Shown here piece after piece: positions 35,272 through 43,983 of a stretch of DNA of 64,000 nt. Source of the DNA: Candidatus Paraluminiphilus aquimaris (GTDB taxonomy: Bacteria > Pseudomonadota > Gammaproteobacteria > Pseudomonadales > Halieaceae); contig NZ_CP036501.1 of NCBI RefSeq assembly GCF_026230195.1, forward strand, positions 310,001 to 374,000, written 5' to 3'. A program made the translations under genes and the position numbers. Below the pieces are notes generated by a model. The model was not told where the DNA came from. It was given only the letters and a program-made list of their open reading frames with translations, and did not search any database. The stretch's first letter is position 1, and every line of letters begins with the position of its first letter.

Positions 35272-36825
35272 TCAAGGTCTAATAGCAAACGCTGTGGGAC
35301 CCAAGAGTTCGGGTAATAGCGGTTGTACCCGCACCAACCACTTACACAGTTCGGGTCGTGTCTCCCGCGGGTCGATTAGGTCATGAACCGCCAGCGCCTC
35401 CGCACGGGGAAACGGCGACTGTTTTGCGGCTAACATCTCTTCGAGTTCGCGACGCTTGGCATCAGGATCGGGTGCTGCCTCGATCTCACGGCGGAAGGCC
35501 ACAGCAACGCCACCCTCGACCGGCAGAGGTCCGCTCTCAGCCGATGGCCAGGCCAGTACGTACGCCTCGGGACCATAGTGCGCTGCCTGCGCAACGCCAA
35601 ACGAGCGGCGCACCATAACTGCGGCCCAGGGCACGGTGGTCATTGCGGCTGTCAGCACCGCAGACGTCCCGTGCCGAATCGTCGCCTCTTGCTCGGCCTG
35701 GCTACCAATCATGAATCCGGGCTCATCCACCAAGGTGATTATCGGGAAACTGAAGGTCTCACAAAGTTCCATAAACCGACGCGCTTTATGTGCGCCGTCT
35801 GCGGTCATGGAGCCCGCGAGGAATTTACAGTCGTTACCCCAAACCCCAACCGTCTGCCCGTTTAGCCGCGCAAGTCCAGTGATCTGGGAACGGCCATAGC
35901 CTTTACCCATTTCAAAAAAACTACCCTCATCAAAAACGGCTTTGATGACCTTGCGCATCTCGAACGCTACACGTCGATCACGCGGCACGACTTCAAGTAG
36001 CGACTCCTCGCAGCGATCGACGGGGTCATCACAATCAATGACGGGCGCAAGCTGATTGATGTTGTCAGGCATGTACGAGAGAAAGCGTTTGATCTCCTCG
36101 ATGCAGGCGCGCTCATCGTCCGCACCGTTATCAACGGTGCCGTTTTTCGTATGTACCTTCCAGCCACCGAGCTCATCTTTGGTCTTCTTCTCGCCCATGG
36201 CACGCTCGACCACAGCGGGACCCGCTGTGATGATTTGTGCCGTGCTCTTGGACATAACTGAGAAGTGCGAGGCAACAAGTCTTCCTGCCGGAAGCCCAGC
36301 CACCGCCCCCATCGCCGCGGTCGCCACCGGCACGGTCGCCATCGCTTTTGCTACAGACCGAAAACGAGAAGGCGCATTCACCGGACCGGGAAGATTTGGG
36401 CCTTTACCGCCGGTGCCCCCAACACTGCCACCCGAGCCCTCGTGCAAGCGAATTAGGGGTACTTTGTATTGAACGGCAAGGTCCTCAGCGTAAACACTTT
36501 TTCGAAGCCCCGCCGGCGAGGGCGAACCACCACGCATGGTAAAGTCCTCGCCCCCCACAATGACACGACGACCGTTCACTTTGCCAAAGCCAAGGATGAA
36601 GTTTGCCGGATCGTAACTGACGAGCTCCCCGGCCTCGTTGTAGACCGGCGTTCCCGCAACCGGACCCAGCTCCTCGAATGAACCGGAGTCCAGTAGCTGA
36701 TCGACCCGTTCGCGTATGGTCAGTCGGTTCTGACTGTGCTGTTTCGCAACCGCGTCCGGCCCGCCCTGACCCAGTGCGAGTGCTCGGCGCTGCTTAATCT
36801 CATCGACTTCAGGTTTCCAGGTCAT
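35272..36825 (-). CDS. Acyl-CoA carboxylase, carboxyltransferase subunit
   Basis: A 517-residue carboxyltransferase of the propionyl-CoA/methylcrotonyl-CoA type. The N-terminal half has the QNRLTIRERVDQLLD start and LHEGSGGSVGG; the C-terminal half has FLAGSMTADGAHKARRF, ITLVDEPGFMIGSQAE and VVRRSFGVAQAAHYGPEAYVLAWPSAE-like segments that bind biotin and acyl-CoA. Length is that of an AccB-type beta subunit. A biotinyl carrier follows, but no biotin carboxylase gene is present in the window. The acyl-CoA substrate cannot be read from the sequence. Confidence 0.92.
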   Translation of the reverse strand: MTWKPEVDEIKQRRALALGQGGPDAVAKQHSQNRLTIRERVDQLLDSGSFEELGPVAGTPVYNEAGELVSYDPANFILGFGKVNGRRVIVGGEDFTMRGGSPSPAGLRKSVYAEDLAVQYKVPLIRLHEGSGGSVGGTGGKGPNLPGPVNAPSRFRSVAKAMATVPVATAAMGAVAGLPAGRLVASHFSVMSKSTAQIITAGPAVVERAMGEKKTKDELGGWKVHTKNGTVDNGADDERACIEEIKRFLSYMPDNINQLAPVIDCDDPVDRCEESLLEVVPRDRRVAFEMRKVIKAVFDEGSFFEMGKGYGRSQITGLARLNGQTVGVWGNDCKFLAGSMTADGAHKARRFMELCETFSFPIITLVDEPGFMIGSQAEQEATIRHGTSAVLTAAMTTVPWAAVMVRRSFGVAQAAHYGPEAYVLAWPSAESGPLPVEGGVAVAFRREIEAAPDPDAKRRELEEMLAAKQSPFPRAEALAVHDLIDPRETRPELCKWLVRVQPLLPELLGPTAFAIRP

Positions 36826-36872
36826 TAGTTACTCACTTCCCTCGAACGACTCAGAGACCTTAACGTGTACCG

Positions 36873-38759
36873 CTAGGAAATTTCGAGTCCTTTTAAATCA
36901 CCCGCCTCGCGCCACTTCGCCATGAGGTTGAAAAACTCTATGGGGCCACCACCGTAAAAGGTGTTTTGGGACTCAAACTCAACGTGACCCTCGTTATTGT
37001 AATAACCGGGCGTGCAGGACTTCTGGAATTCCTCAGTTTGTCTCGCAACGCGCTTGATGGTGTTAATCCAAGCTTTCTCGGCCTTTTCTGAGGCGTCAAT
37101 GCGCGTCGCACCACGTTTCTTCAGTTCACCCAAAATGTAGGCGGTCTGCATCGCGTTCTCATCGAGGGCAAATGTGTAGGTCGCTGTAAAGCCCGATTGC
37201 TGGGGACCAAAGAAAAAAGCGTTGGGAAAGCCGCGTGTGTGGAGGCCGTGAAACGTCGCCATGCCATCGGCCCATTTATCAGAGATCGTCAAACCGCCGA
37301 CCCCCGTAACGGAGTAACCCGCGCGACGAGAGTAGTCAGTTCCGACCTCAAAACCCGTTGCAAAGACAATACAATCGACTTCAAACTCCTGTCCGTTCGC
37401 GACGATACCCTTTGCCGTGAAGGCCTCAACACCTTTTCCCTCGGTATCGACCAACCTTACGTTGGCATTATTAAAGGCCTGTAAGTATTCGTCGTGGAAG
37501 CAGGGGCGCTTACAAAACTGACGGTAATAAGGTTTGAGCGATTCGGCGGTTTCTGTGTCCTCTACCACTGAGTCGGCACGTGCCCGCACTTTTTCCATTT
37601 TGGCGAAGTCGGCCATTTCCATTTTCTCCTGGAGACCCATTTCAATCATGGCCTTATCGGTCAAGTACTGCTTAATACCGCGCTCTTTACGCGCGCTGGA
37701 GAGCGCCCACCCTAAACTCCATAACAACAGACGCCAGCCACTGGGGCGATACTGGCGAACACCCCCAAAGATATCCCTGAAGGCCTCAGTCCAACCGTCG
37801 TGCACCAGGTCTTCTTTGACCGGCATTCCGGCAAGAAGAGACTCAAAATTCGTTCGGCGCTTGTGATGCCAACCAGGCGGCTGACTCTTTAGCCAGTCAC
37901 CGTCAATTTGCGTGTTATTTCGAACATCAATCGACGAGGGTGTACGTTGAAAAACATACAGTTCCTTGGCCGATGCAGCGAGGTGAGGTACACACTGCAC
38001 CGCTGTAGCGCCGGTGCCTATAACAGCCACGCGCTTATCAGCGAGCTTGTCGAGCCCACCGAAGGGTCCACCGCCTGTATAGCGATAATCCCAGCGACTG
38101 GTGTGAAAGGTGTGCCCGGTGAACTTATCGATACCGGGTATAGCGGGCAATTTAGGGCGATTCAGCGGCCCATTTGAATGAATCACGAAGTTGGCTTTTA
38201 TGCTGTCCCCTCGATTTGTGCGAGCAACCCACAGCTTCTCTTCCTCCGACCAGTCGGTACTGAGAATCTGCGTTTGCATGAGCGCAATGTCATTGAGCTT
38301 GTATTGCTCCGCGATAAGTTGACAGTACTCGAGTGTCTCCGTGGCGTTCGTGTAGCGCTGCTTGGGAATAAATCCAGTCTCCTCAAGAAGGGGAAAATAA
38401 ACGAGAGACTCAATATCACACGAGGCTCCGGGGTAGCGATTCCAGTACCAGGTACCACCAAAGCCGCCACCTTTTTCGACAATCATTAGGTCATTAATTC
38501 CGGCATCACGAAGTCGCGCCGCGGCGAGCATGCCGCCGAAACCACCACCGATAATCAGAACGTCTACTTGTGTCGTCACAGGAGCGCGTTCAAAACCCGG
38601 TTCAACGTAAGGGTCGTCGACATAGTGTGAAAAATCGCCAGTGACCTCGATGTACTGATCATTACCGTCAGAGCGGATGCGCTTATCACGCTCCTGTCTG
38701 TATTTTTCTCGCAACTGATCGGGGTCGAAGTGGAGATTGCCAGATACTGCCGCTGTCAT
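36873..38759 (-). CDS. Baeyer-Villiger-type flavin monooxygenase
   Basis: A 628-residue class B flavoprotein. The N-terminal Rossmann motif IGGGFGGMLAAARL is followed by GGTWYWNRYPGASCD, the BVMO fingerprint FTGHTFHTSRWDY (F-x-G-x3-H-x3-W-[PD]) and a second Rossmann motif AVIGTGATAVQ for NADPH. It inserts oxygen into a ketone to give an ester or lactone. GAGGA precedes ATG 38759. Its promoter region is shared with a divergent 4-hydroxybutyryl-CoA dehydratase-like gene. Substrate unknown. Confidence 0.92.
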   Translation of the reverse strand: MTAAVSGNLHFDPDQLREKYRQERDKRIRSDGNDQYIEVTGDFSHYVDDPYVEPGFERAPVTTQVDVLIIGGGFGGMLAAARLRDAGINDLMIVEKGGGFGGTWYWNRYPGASCDIESLVYFPLLEETGFIPKQRYTNATETLEYCQLIAEQYKLNDIALMQTQILSTDWSEEEKLWVARTNRGDSIKANFVIHSNGPLNRPKLPAIPGIDKFTGHTFHTSRWDYRYTGGGPFGGLDKLADKRVAVIGTGATAVQCVPHLAASAKELYVFQRTPSSIDVRNNTQIDGDWLKSQPPGWHHKRRTNFESLLAGMPVKEDLVHDGWTEAFRDIFGGVRQYRPSGWRLLLWSLGWALSSARKERGIKQYLTDKAMIEMGLQEKMEMADFAKMEKVRARADSVVEDTETAESLKPYYRQFCKRPCFHDEYLQAFNNANVRLVDTEGKGVEAFTAKGIVANGQEFEVDCIVFATGFEVGTDYSRRAGYSVTGVGGLTISDKWADGMATFHGLHTRGFPNAFFFGPQQSGFTATYTFALDENAMQTAYILGELKKRGATRIDASEKAEKAWINTIKRVARQTEEFQKSCTPGYYNNEGHVEFESQNTFYGGGPIEFFNLMAKWREAGDLKGLEIS

Positions 38760-38907
38760 GTGATGTCCTCACTACTCATTATTATTCAAAGGCATCGCGT
38801 CGCCTGAGAGCAATGTAGCAAAGTCTGACAAAAATCGGCGGATCGCTGTCATTGCTCTGCACCGATATTTCTGCTTTAACTGATGGCAAATAAAAAGGAC
38901 ATCAGCC

Positions 38908-40437
38908 ATGAACGACCTTACCCAAGGCCAGCGCAAAGAACTCACCGCCGAGCAACAATGGCAGCAATTCTCTGAGCTCAAAACGGCGCAAGACTATATT
39001 GAGAGTCTCAGAGGGAGAAAACTCGAGGTATTCCTGTTGGGCGAGCGCGTCGAAGAGCCCGTTGATCACCCGATCATCCGGCCCTCCATCAACGCCATGG
39101 CGGAGTCTTATATCCTCGCAGACGAAGATCCGCAGCTCGCAACTGTTTGGTCGTCAATTGCACAACAGCAGATCAACCGATTTTTGCATGTGCCCGAGTC
39201 ACCGCAGGACCTTGTTCAGAAAAACAAAATGCAACGGCGCATGGGCCAGCTCACAGGCACCTGTTTTCAACGCTGCGCCGGCCTCGACACCTTGAGCGTA
39301 CTCTTTTCCATTACCTACGATATCGACAAGTCACACGGTACGCGCTACCACCAACGTTATGTCGACTTCCTGAAAAAAGCACAAAAACGCAATCTGATTG
39401 TGGGCGCCGGCATGACCGACCCCAAAGGTGATCGGAGCAAGCGTCCAAGCGATCAGGCAGACCCCGATCTCTTCATGCATGTCACGCGTCGAACCGAGAA
39501 AGGTCTCTACGTGACAGGCGCGAAGGCCCATATGACAGGCGGACTCAACTCACACTGGATCTGCGTCATGCCCACCATGAATATGCGAGAGGCCGATAAG
39601 GACTACGCGGTCATTGGCATGATTCCAGCCACCGCACCGGGCCTCACCTATATTTACGGGCGACAGTCCTGTGATACCCGGGCGCTCGAGGTGGGTGACA
39701 TCGACAAAGGCAACGCGAAGTATGGCGGCCAGGAAACACTCGTTATTTTTGACGATGTATTCATCCCATGGGAACACGTACTGATGGACGGCGAATACGA
39801 ATTTGCGCAGGAACTCGTCTCTCGATTTACCGCCTACCACCGAGCCAGCTATGTCTGCAAAACAGGACTCGGTGACGTTATGATTGGCGCCGCTTCGAGT
39901 GTTGCCGAAATGAACGGTGCCGAAACAGCGAGTCATGTGCGCGATAAACTGGTGGAGATGACTCACCTTAACGAGACCATCTACTCCTCGGGCATCGCAT
40001 CGTCTTATGAAGCGACACAGCACGAAAGTGGTGCCTTCATAAATGATCCCATCCTCGCGAATATTTGTAAGCACAACGTGACGCGCTTTCCCTACGAGAT
40101 ATCCCGACTCGCTCAAGACCTAGCCGGTGGTCTTATGGTCACACTGCCCTCTCAAGCAGATTTCGAGCACGAAACAATTGGCCCAAAACTCGATAAGTAC
40201 CTTCAGGGTAAAACCTCAGTCAGCACTGAAGATCGGACGAGAATGCTCCGTCTTATCGAAAATATGACTTTAGGGAGAAATGCGGTCGGTTATCTCACAG
40301 AGTCAATGCACGGTGCCGGGTCGCCCCAAGCACAGCGCATTCAAGTCCTCAGAGAGACCGACTTTGGAAAAAAACAGTCGCTAGCTAAGCGTCTGGCAGG
40401 CATTATCGCCACTGACGCGGATTCCCATTTGGGATAA
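38908..40437 (+). CDS. 4-hydroxybutyryl-CoA dehydratase-like flavoprotein
   Basis: A 509-residue member of the 4-hydroxyphenylacetate 3-hydroxylase/acyl-CoA dehydrogenase fold. The pattern LTGTCFQRCAGLDTL (C-x3-C), DPKGDRS, ADPDLFMHV, GAKAHMTGGLNSH, IYGRQSCDTR and YHRASYVCKTGLGD follows 4-hydroxybutyryl-CoA dehydratase/vinylacetyl-CoA isomerase (AbfD), which binds FAD and an [4Fe-4S] cluster by three Cys and one His. All four ligand types are present, though the His-to-Cys spacing in HRASYVC is one residue shorter than in AbfD as I recall it. The reaction would give crotonyl-CoA from 4-hydroxybutyryl-CoA; a related substrate is possible. AAGGA precedes ATG 38908. Confidence 0.78.
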   Translation: MNDLTQGQRKELTAEQQWQQFSELKTAQDYIESLRGRKLEVFLLGERVEEPVDHPIIRPSINAMAESYILADEDPQLATVWSSIAQQQINRFLHVPESPQDLVQKNKMQRRMGQLTGTCFQRCAGLDTLSVLFSITYDIDKSHGTRYHQRYVDFLKKAQKRNLIVGAGMTDPKGDRSKRPSDQADPDLFMHVTRRTEKGLYVTGAKAHMTGGLNSHWICVMPTMNMREADKDYAVIGMIPATAPGLTYIYGRQSCDTRALEVGDIDKGNAKYGGQETLVIFDDVFIPWEHVLMDGEYEFAQELVSRFTAYHRASYVCKTGLGDVMIGAASSVAEMNGAETASHVRDKLVEMTHLNETIYSSGIASSYEATQHESGAFINDPILANICKHNVTRFPYEISRLAQDLAGGLMVTLPSQADFEHETIGPKLDKYLQGKTSVSTEDRTRMLRLIENMTLGRNAVGYLTESMHGAGSPQAQRIQVLRETDFGKKQSLAKRLAGIIATDADSHLG

Positions 40438-40473
40438 ACGCACCCCAAAAACAACCAAGGTAGTTGTGCAGAG

Positions 40474-40492
40474 GGCCCTCTATACGAGGGCC
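40474..40492 (+). terminator. Strong intergenic hairpin
   Basis: GGCCCTC (40474-40480) pairs perfectly with GAGGGCC (40486-40492) around a TATAC loop, with one flanking G-U pair. It lies between the dehydratase-like gene and the DMT transporter gene on the same strand. The following CTGGTTTAAA has only a short T-run, so it may attenuate or protect RNA ends rather than terminate fully. Confidence 0.5.
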
Positions 40493-40509
40493 TGCCTGGT
40501 TTAAACCCT

Positions 40510-41415
40510 ATGTCGCAGTATCACAGCTTTATTCGATCACCCTATTTGCATGCGGCCGCTGCGATCTTTTTCGCCTCGTGCATGAACGCCATGATAAAGG
40601 GACTGTCAATCCACGAGAGCGTGATCGTGGTTACGGCTTGGCGCTACTCGCTTGGCGCCTGCTTGGCGATCCTTCTGTGGAGCCTATTTCGGCCCAAGCT
40701 TCCGGGGTGGCAGGCAGTGCCGTTTCACTTACTCCGTGGCTTTTTCCAGATCATGTCCGCGGGGCTCTTTTTCTGGGGTGTTTCCGTTATTCCCCTAGCC
40801 ACCGCCGCCGCCCTAGGACTAACAGGCACCTTGATGGTCGGGCCACTCGCTTGGCTACTTCTGAAAGAGCCCCTCAAGCGCGACGTGATCATCGGAACGC
40901 TACTCGGATTCAGTGGCGCGCTTTATATTATTCACTTCGAGGCGAATCTCTTTTCCGCCAATCTCGAGGGACCACTATTTGGTTATCTGGCACCAATCTT
41001 TGCGTCGCTGTTTCACTCTGTCTCGGTCGTGCTACTCCGCTTTAGATCCCAGAGCGAGGACCCCATTGTCGTGGCTTTTTTTGCCAACACCTTACCTGCG
41101 CTTTACGTATTGCCCATCTTTTTCCTAATGGATATACAGCCACTTGAGGGGCTATTTACCGGCTACGCTATTGCGGCTTTATTAGGGGTCAGCTTTTGGT
41201 CTCTGACGACCCTTGCCTACTCGGGCGCTCCCGCCGCAAAGCTTGCGCCGTTCACCTACACGCAGCTTATTTGGTCCGCCCTAATCGGACTCACCCTATT
41301 CGGGGAGTGGCCCGGCATAAATACGTGGATAGGCGCATCGATTATTGTTGCCGCTTGCCTCTACGTGATGCGCGCATCCTCATCCAATACAAGCCCGCTT
41401 CGCGAGAAAAAATGA
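40510..41415 (+). CDS. EamA/DMT-family transporter
   Basis: A 301-residue inner-membrane protein with about ten hydrophobic spans in two EamA repeats. The first repeat ends near residue 135 (PLAWLLLKEPLKRDV) and the second near WPGINTWIGASIIV; both have the family's glutamate/proline-rich helix ends. It would export or import a small metabolite. The stop overlaps the ATG of the thioesterase gene by four bases. It follows the dehydratase-like gene with a hairpin between them. Confidence 0.88.
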   Translation: MSQYHSFIRSPYLHAAAAIFFASCMNAMIKGLSIHESVIVVTAWRYSLGACLAILLWSLFRPKLPGWQAVPFHLLRGFFQIMSAGLFFWGVSVIPLATAAALGLTGTLMVGPLAWLLLKEPLKRDVIIGTLLGFSGALYIIHFEANLFSANLEGPLFGYLAPIFASLFHSVSVVLLRFRSQSEDPIVVAFFANTLPALYVLPIFFLMDIQPLEGLFTGYAIAALLGVSFWSLTTLAYSGAPAAKLAPFTYTQLIWSALIGLTLFGEWPGINTWIGASIIVAACLYVMRASSSNTSPLREKK

Positions 41416-42170
41416 GTTTTTGGACACCCATGGCCTCTACGACCGTTGACGGTAGATTCTCAGTGACGGCGACACGCGCTATGTGCGTTGGTCCCGAGGA
41501 TGTGGAGTTCGTCATGGGGGGCGTGGCCCAAGCGATCGCCATTGATGCGGCTGAAATGGCGACGAATAAACCCATGCTGTGGAGCACAATTCAATTCAAC
41601 GCAGCCGCTCGAAATCACCAGCTAATTGACGTTGATACCTCGCTACAAAGCGGTGGCAACAGTTTGAGCCAAGTTCGTCTTGATATAAGTGCCGACGGCA
41701 AACCCGTGCAATCGATGTTTGCAGCGCTTGGCGCACGCCCCGGCATCTCCAGACAGTTTATCCAGATGCCCGAGGTCGATAGCCCCAAGAACTGCCCCAA
41801 AAAGGACGACCCGTTGATACAGACCGACGGAAATCTCATCTTTGAGTTCGATCGACGGACTGCGCTCGAAGATCCTGATGCAGGACTTGAGTACATGTGG
41901 ATCAAGCCCATTCGCGACATCCCCATCACGTCTGGACTGTTGGCTCTTACGTCAGACTTTATGCTGGGGGCACATCGCAATACTCGCGGGGGCACAAGCC
42001 TCGACAACACCCTGCGAATCTTTTCTGTTGAGCCAACGGATTGGATTTTGTGTATTACGCAAATGTCAGGCTTTCGTGAGGGCGTTGCCATGGGCGTCAC
42101 TCACCAGTTCACCGAGGAAGGGCGTCTGCTGTCGACCTCCAGTCAAACCGGTTTGTTACCGAGACGGTAG
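41412..42170 (+). CDS. Acyl-CoA thioesterase family protein (hot-dog fold)
   Basis: A 252-residue protein of the thioesterase-like superfamily, with two hot-dog halves. The N-terminal half has FVMGGVAQAIAIDAAEMAT and PMLWSTIQFNAAA, the second half has GLLALTSDFMLGAHR and SLDNTLRIFS, the latter two resembling the TesB catalytic region. ATG 41412 overlaps the stop of the transporter gene in an ATGA, indicating translational coupling. It would hydrolyse an acyl-CoA, perhaps a product of the upstream enzymes. The substrate is unknown. Confidence 0.78.
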   Translation: MSFWTPMASTTVDGRFSVTATRAMCVGPEDVEFVMGGVAQAIAIDAAEMATNKPMLWSTIQFNAAARNHQLIDVDTSLQSGGNSLSQVRLDISADGKPVQSMFAALGARPGISRQFIQMPEVDSPKNCPKKDDPLIQTDGNLIFEFDRRTALEDPDAGLEYMWIKPIRDIPITSGLLALTSDFMLGAHRNTRGGTSLDNTLRIFSVEPTDWILCITQMSGFREGVAMGVTHQFTEEGRLLSTSSQTGLLPRR

Positions 42171-42270
42171 GCGAGAGGATCTAGGATGGTCTTCTATCGC
42201 GACCCCACCCGTGGGCGTGTTGGTCAGCTAACCGGGAGACGCGAGACCTGTCCTGATTCAAAAACCGAGA

Positions 42271-43692
42271 CTAGGAGCGCTTAGCGAGCGTTTCCAAATT
42301 CGCCTCATGCCTGTGCCGGTCAACCGAATAAAGTGACAGGCAGGCGACCATAATCATCCACAATCCAAAAATCACCGGCACATAGAGCCAACCAAATGTC
42401 GTCAGCACGGCCTCAGGTACTTGGTCGGGTGTAGCGCCTGCGGGAAATTGGCTGATTGTCAGTAACACCCCTGCAACCGCCGCACCAATACCTTGGGTCA
42501 CCTTTCTGACAAAGGTCACTGACGCAAAAAAGACACCCTCGCTCCTGCGCTGCGTTTTAATTTCTGCCTCTTCCACCAAGTCCGCAATCATGGAAGAGGA
42601 GAGTGTCTGGTAGGCAATAATCAAAGCCACATCTACAACGATAATGCTGAGAACAAGTGGAAAAAGCATTGGGTCACTGTTTTCAGGCATGAGTCCAAGC
42701 AAGCGCATGAGAATGGGGGCAGGAGCTACGGTAAATGCCATTAGGCCAATGGTTATTGCGCCGCGTTTTTTACCAAGACGACGCGAGATGGCCGGCGATA
42801 TAAAAAACGCCATGAGCGCTGAAATCACTACACTCAAGGAGATCAGACCAATCTGTTCAGTGGAAAACCCCCAGAAGAAAGTGGAGAAATAAAAGCTGAG
42901 CGTTGTTGAAACACCTGAAGCAACCGCACCAAAAAGCGCGGCCAAGAAAAGCGCGAGAAACGAGCGACTTGCCAGCGTTTCAAACACCTCACGATAGATC
43001 AACATCAAACTCAGCTTTCGGGCCGGCGGAGGGGGCTTCAGGTCGGGAATCATTTTGTGGGTGCCCAGTGCCGAAATCATGATGGCCAGAAAGATACTCA
43101 TTGCCGCAATCGCGCCGACCTGGCCATGCCCCTCAACGTTGAACATGCCATTTTGCACGGTCGCCGTCGGCACCAAAATGAAAATGGTGGCGAAAGCCCC
43201 CATGAGCGTACCGCCCGTCCACCCGAAGAAATAGCGGTAGCTCAGCATGCTGGTGCGCTCGTCGTAATCATCGGACATTTCGGCCACTAAAGACGAACTC
43301 GGAATCTCGTAGACGGTAATCAAGGTTCTTACCAAGATGGCTATCGTGACGATATAAGGGAAGAGCGCATCGCCCTCAAGACCCGCTGGCGGATTCCATA
43401 CAAAGTAATACGCCACAGCCGCCGGTATCGCAGCGGCGTACATAAATGGATGGCGCCTACCCCAGCGCGAACGCGTATTATCGGAGAGATACCCAATGAG
43501 CGGGTCGCTCAACGCATCCACCATCAGTGCAATCATCAGCGCAAGGCTGACCAAATAAGCACTGACACCCATCACCTGGCTGTAGAAAATCAGGAAAAAA
43601 TAGTCGAAGCCGTTGCTCTTGACGCCGAAAGCCACCGAACCAAAGCCATAGGCCACTTTGCGCCCTACACTAACGCTTCCCTTTGTCGACAT
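42271..43692 (-). CDS. GPH (MelB-type) sugar:cation symporter family transporter
   Basis: A 473-residue protein of the glycoside-pentoside-hexuronide symporter family with about 12 membrane spans. The MelB-like motifs ALMVDALSDPLIGYLSDNTRSRWGRR-type (first cytoplasmic loop) and YEIPSSSLVAEMSDDYDERT are evident. It would import a sugar or glycoside with H+ or Na+. AGGAG precedes ATG 43692. It is divergent from the M14 carboxypeptidase gene. The substrate is not known. Confidence 0.9.
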   Translation of the reverse strand: MSTKGSVSVGRKVAYGFGSVAFGVKSNGFDYFFLIFYSQVMGVSAYLVSLALMIALMVDALSDPLIGYLSDNTRSRWGRRHPFMYAAAIPAAVAYYFVWNPPAGLEGDALFPYIVTIAILVRTLITVYEIPSSSLVAEMSDDYDERTSMLSYRYFFGWTGGTLMGAFATIFILVPTATVQNGMFNVEGHGQVGAIAAMSIFLAIMISALGTHKMIPDLKPPPPARKLSLMLIYREVFETLASRSFLALFLAALFGAVASGVSTTLSFYFSTFFWGFSTEQIGLISLSVVISALMAFFISPAISRRLGKKRGAITIGLMAFTVAPAPILMRLLGLMPENSDPMLFPLVLSIIVVDVALIIAYQTLSSSMIADLVEEAEIKTQRRSEGVFFASVTFVRKVTQGIGAAVAGVLLTISQFPAGATPDQVPEAVLTTFGWLYVPVIFGLWMIMVACLSLYSVDRHRHEANLETLAKRS

Positions 43693-43958
43693 CGATACTC
43701 CTCGTCTGGTGACCGTAAGGAGTCGTTGTCACGGCAGTTATTGTTATGGTGACACGCGCCCTCGTTAAGAGAGTACCGAATACAGTTGCCACATAAAAGC
43801 ACGCCGCACCAACTGAGCGCAGTCGGCGCAACATTGCTGAACGTTGAAAGACACGACGTCCAAATACCCTAAGCACGGTTAATGCACGCTCCAGAATCCG
43901 GGTGGCTTGACGCAAAATGAGGGGGTACTCACTTCTGGCTCGAAACTGGCTATTATCA

Positions 43959-43983
43959 GGGGGTGATTGACTTGAGAACCCCC
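43959..43983 (+). promoter_or_regulatory. Inverted repeat enclosing the ribosome-binding region
   Basis: GGGGGT (43959-43964) can pair with ACCCCC (43978-43983), ending directly at the ATG of the M14 carboxypeptidase. The start has no good Shine-Dalgarno outside this hairpin. Translation could be limited by it, but this is inference from one structure. Confidence 0.35.

Noticed and set aside
41196-41411. A longer N-terminus for the thioesterase starting at 41196.
   Set aside because: That part overlaps the coding sequence of the transporter in another frame; the ATGA overlap at 41412 gives the natural start.
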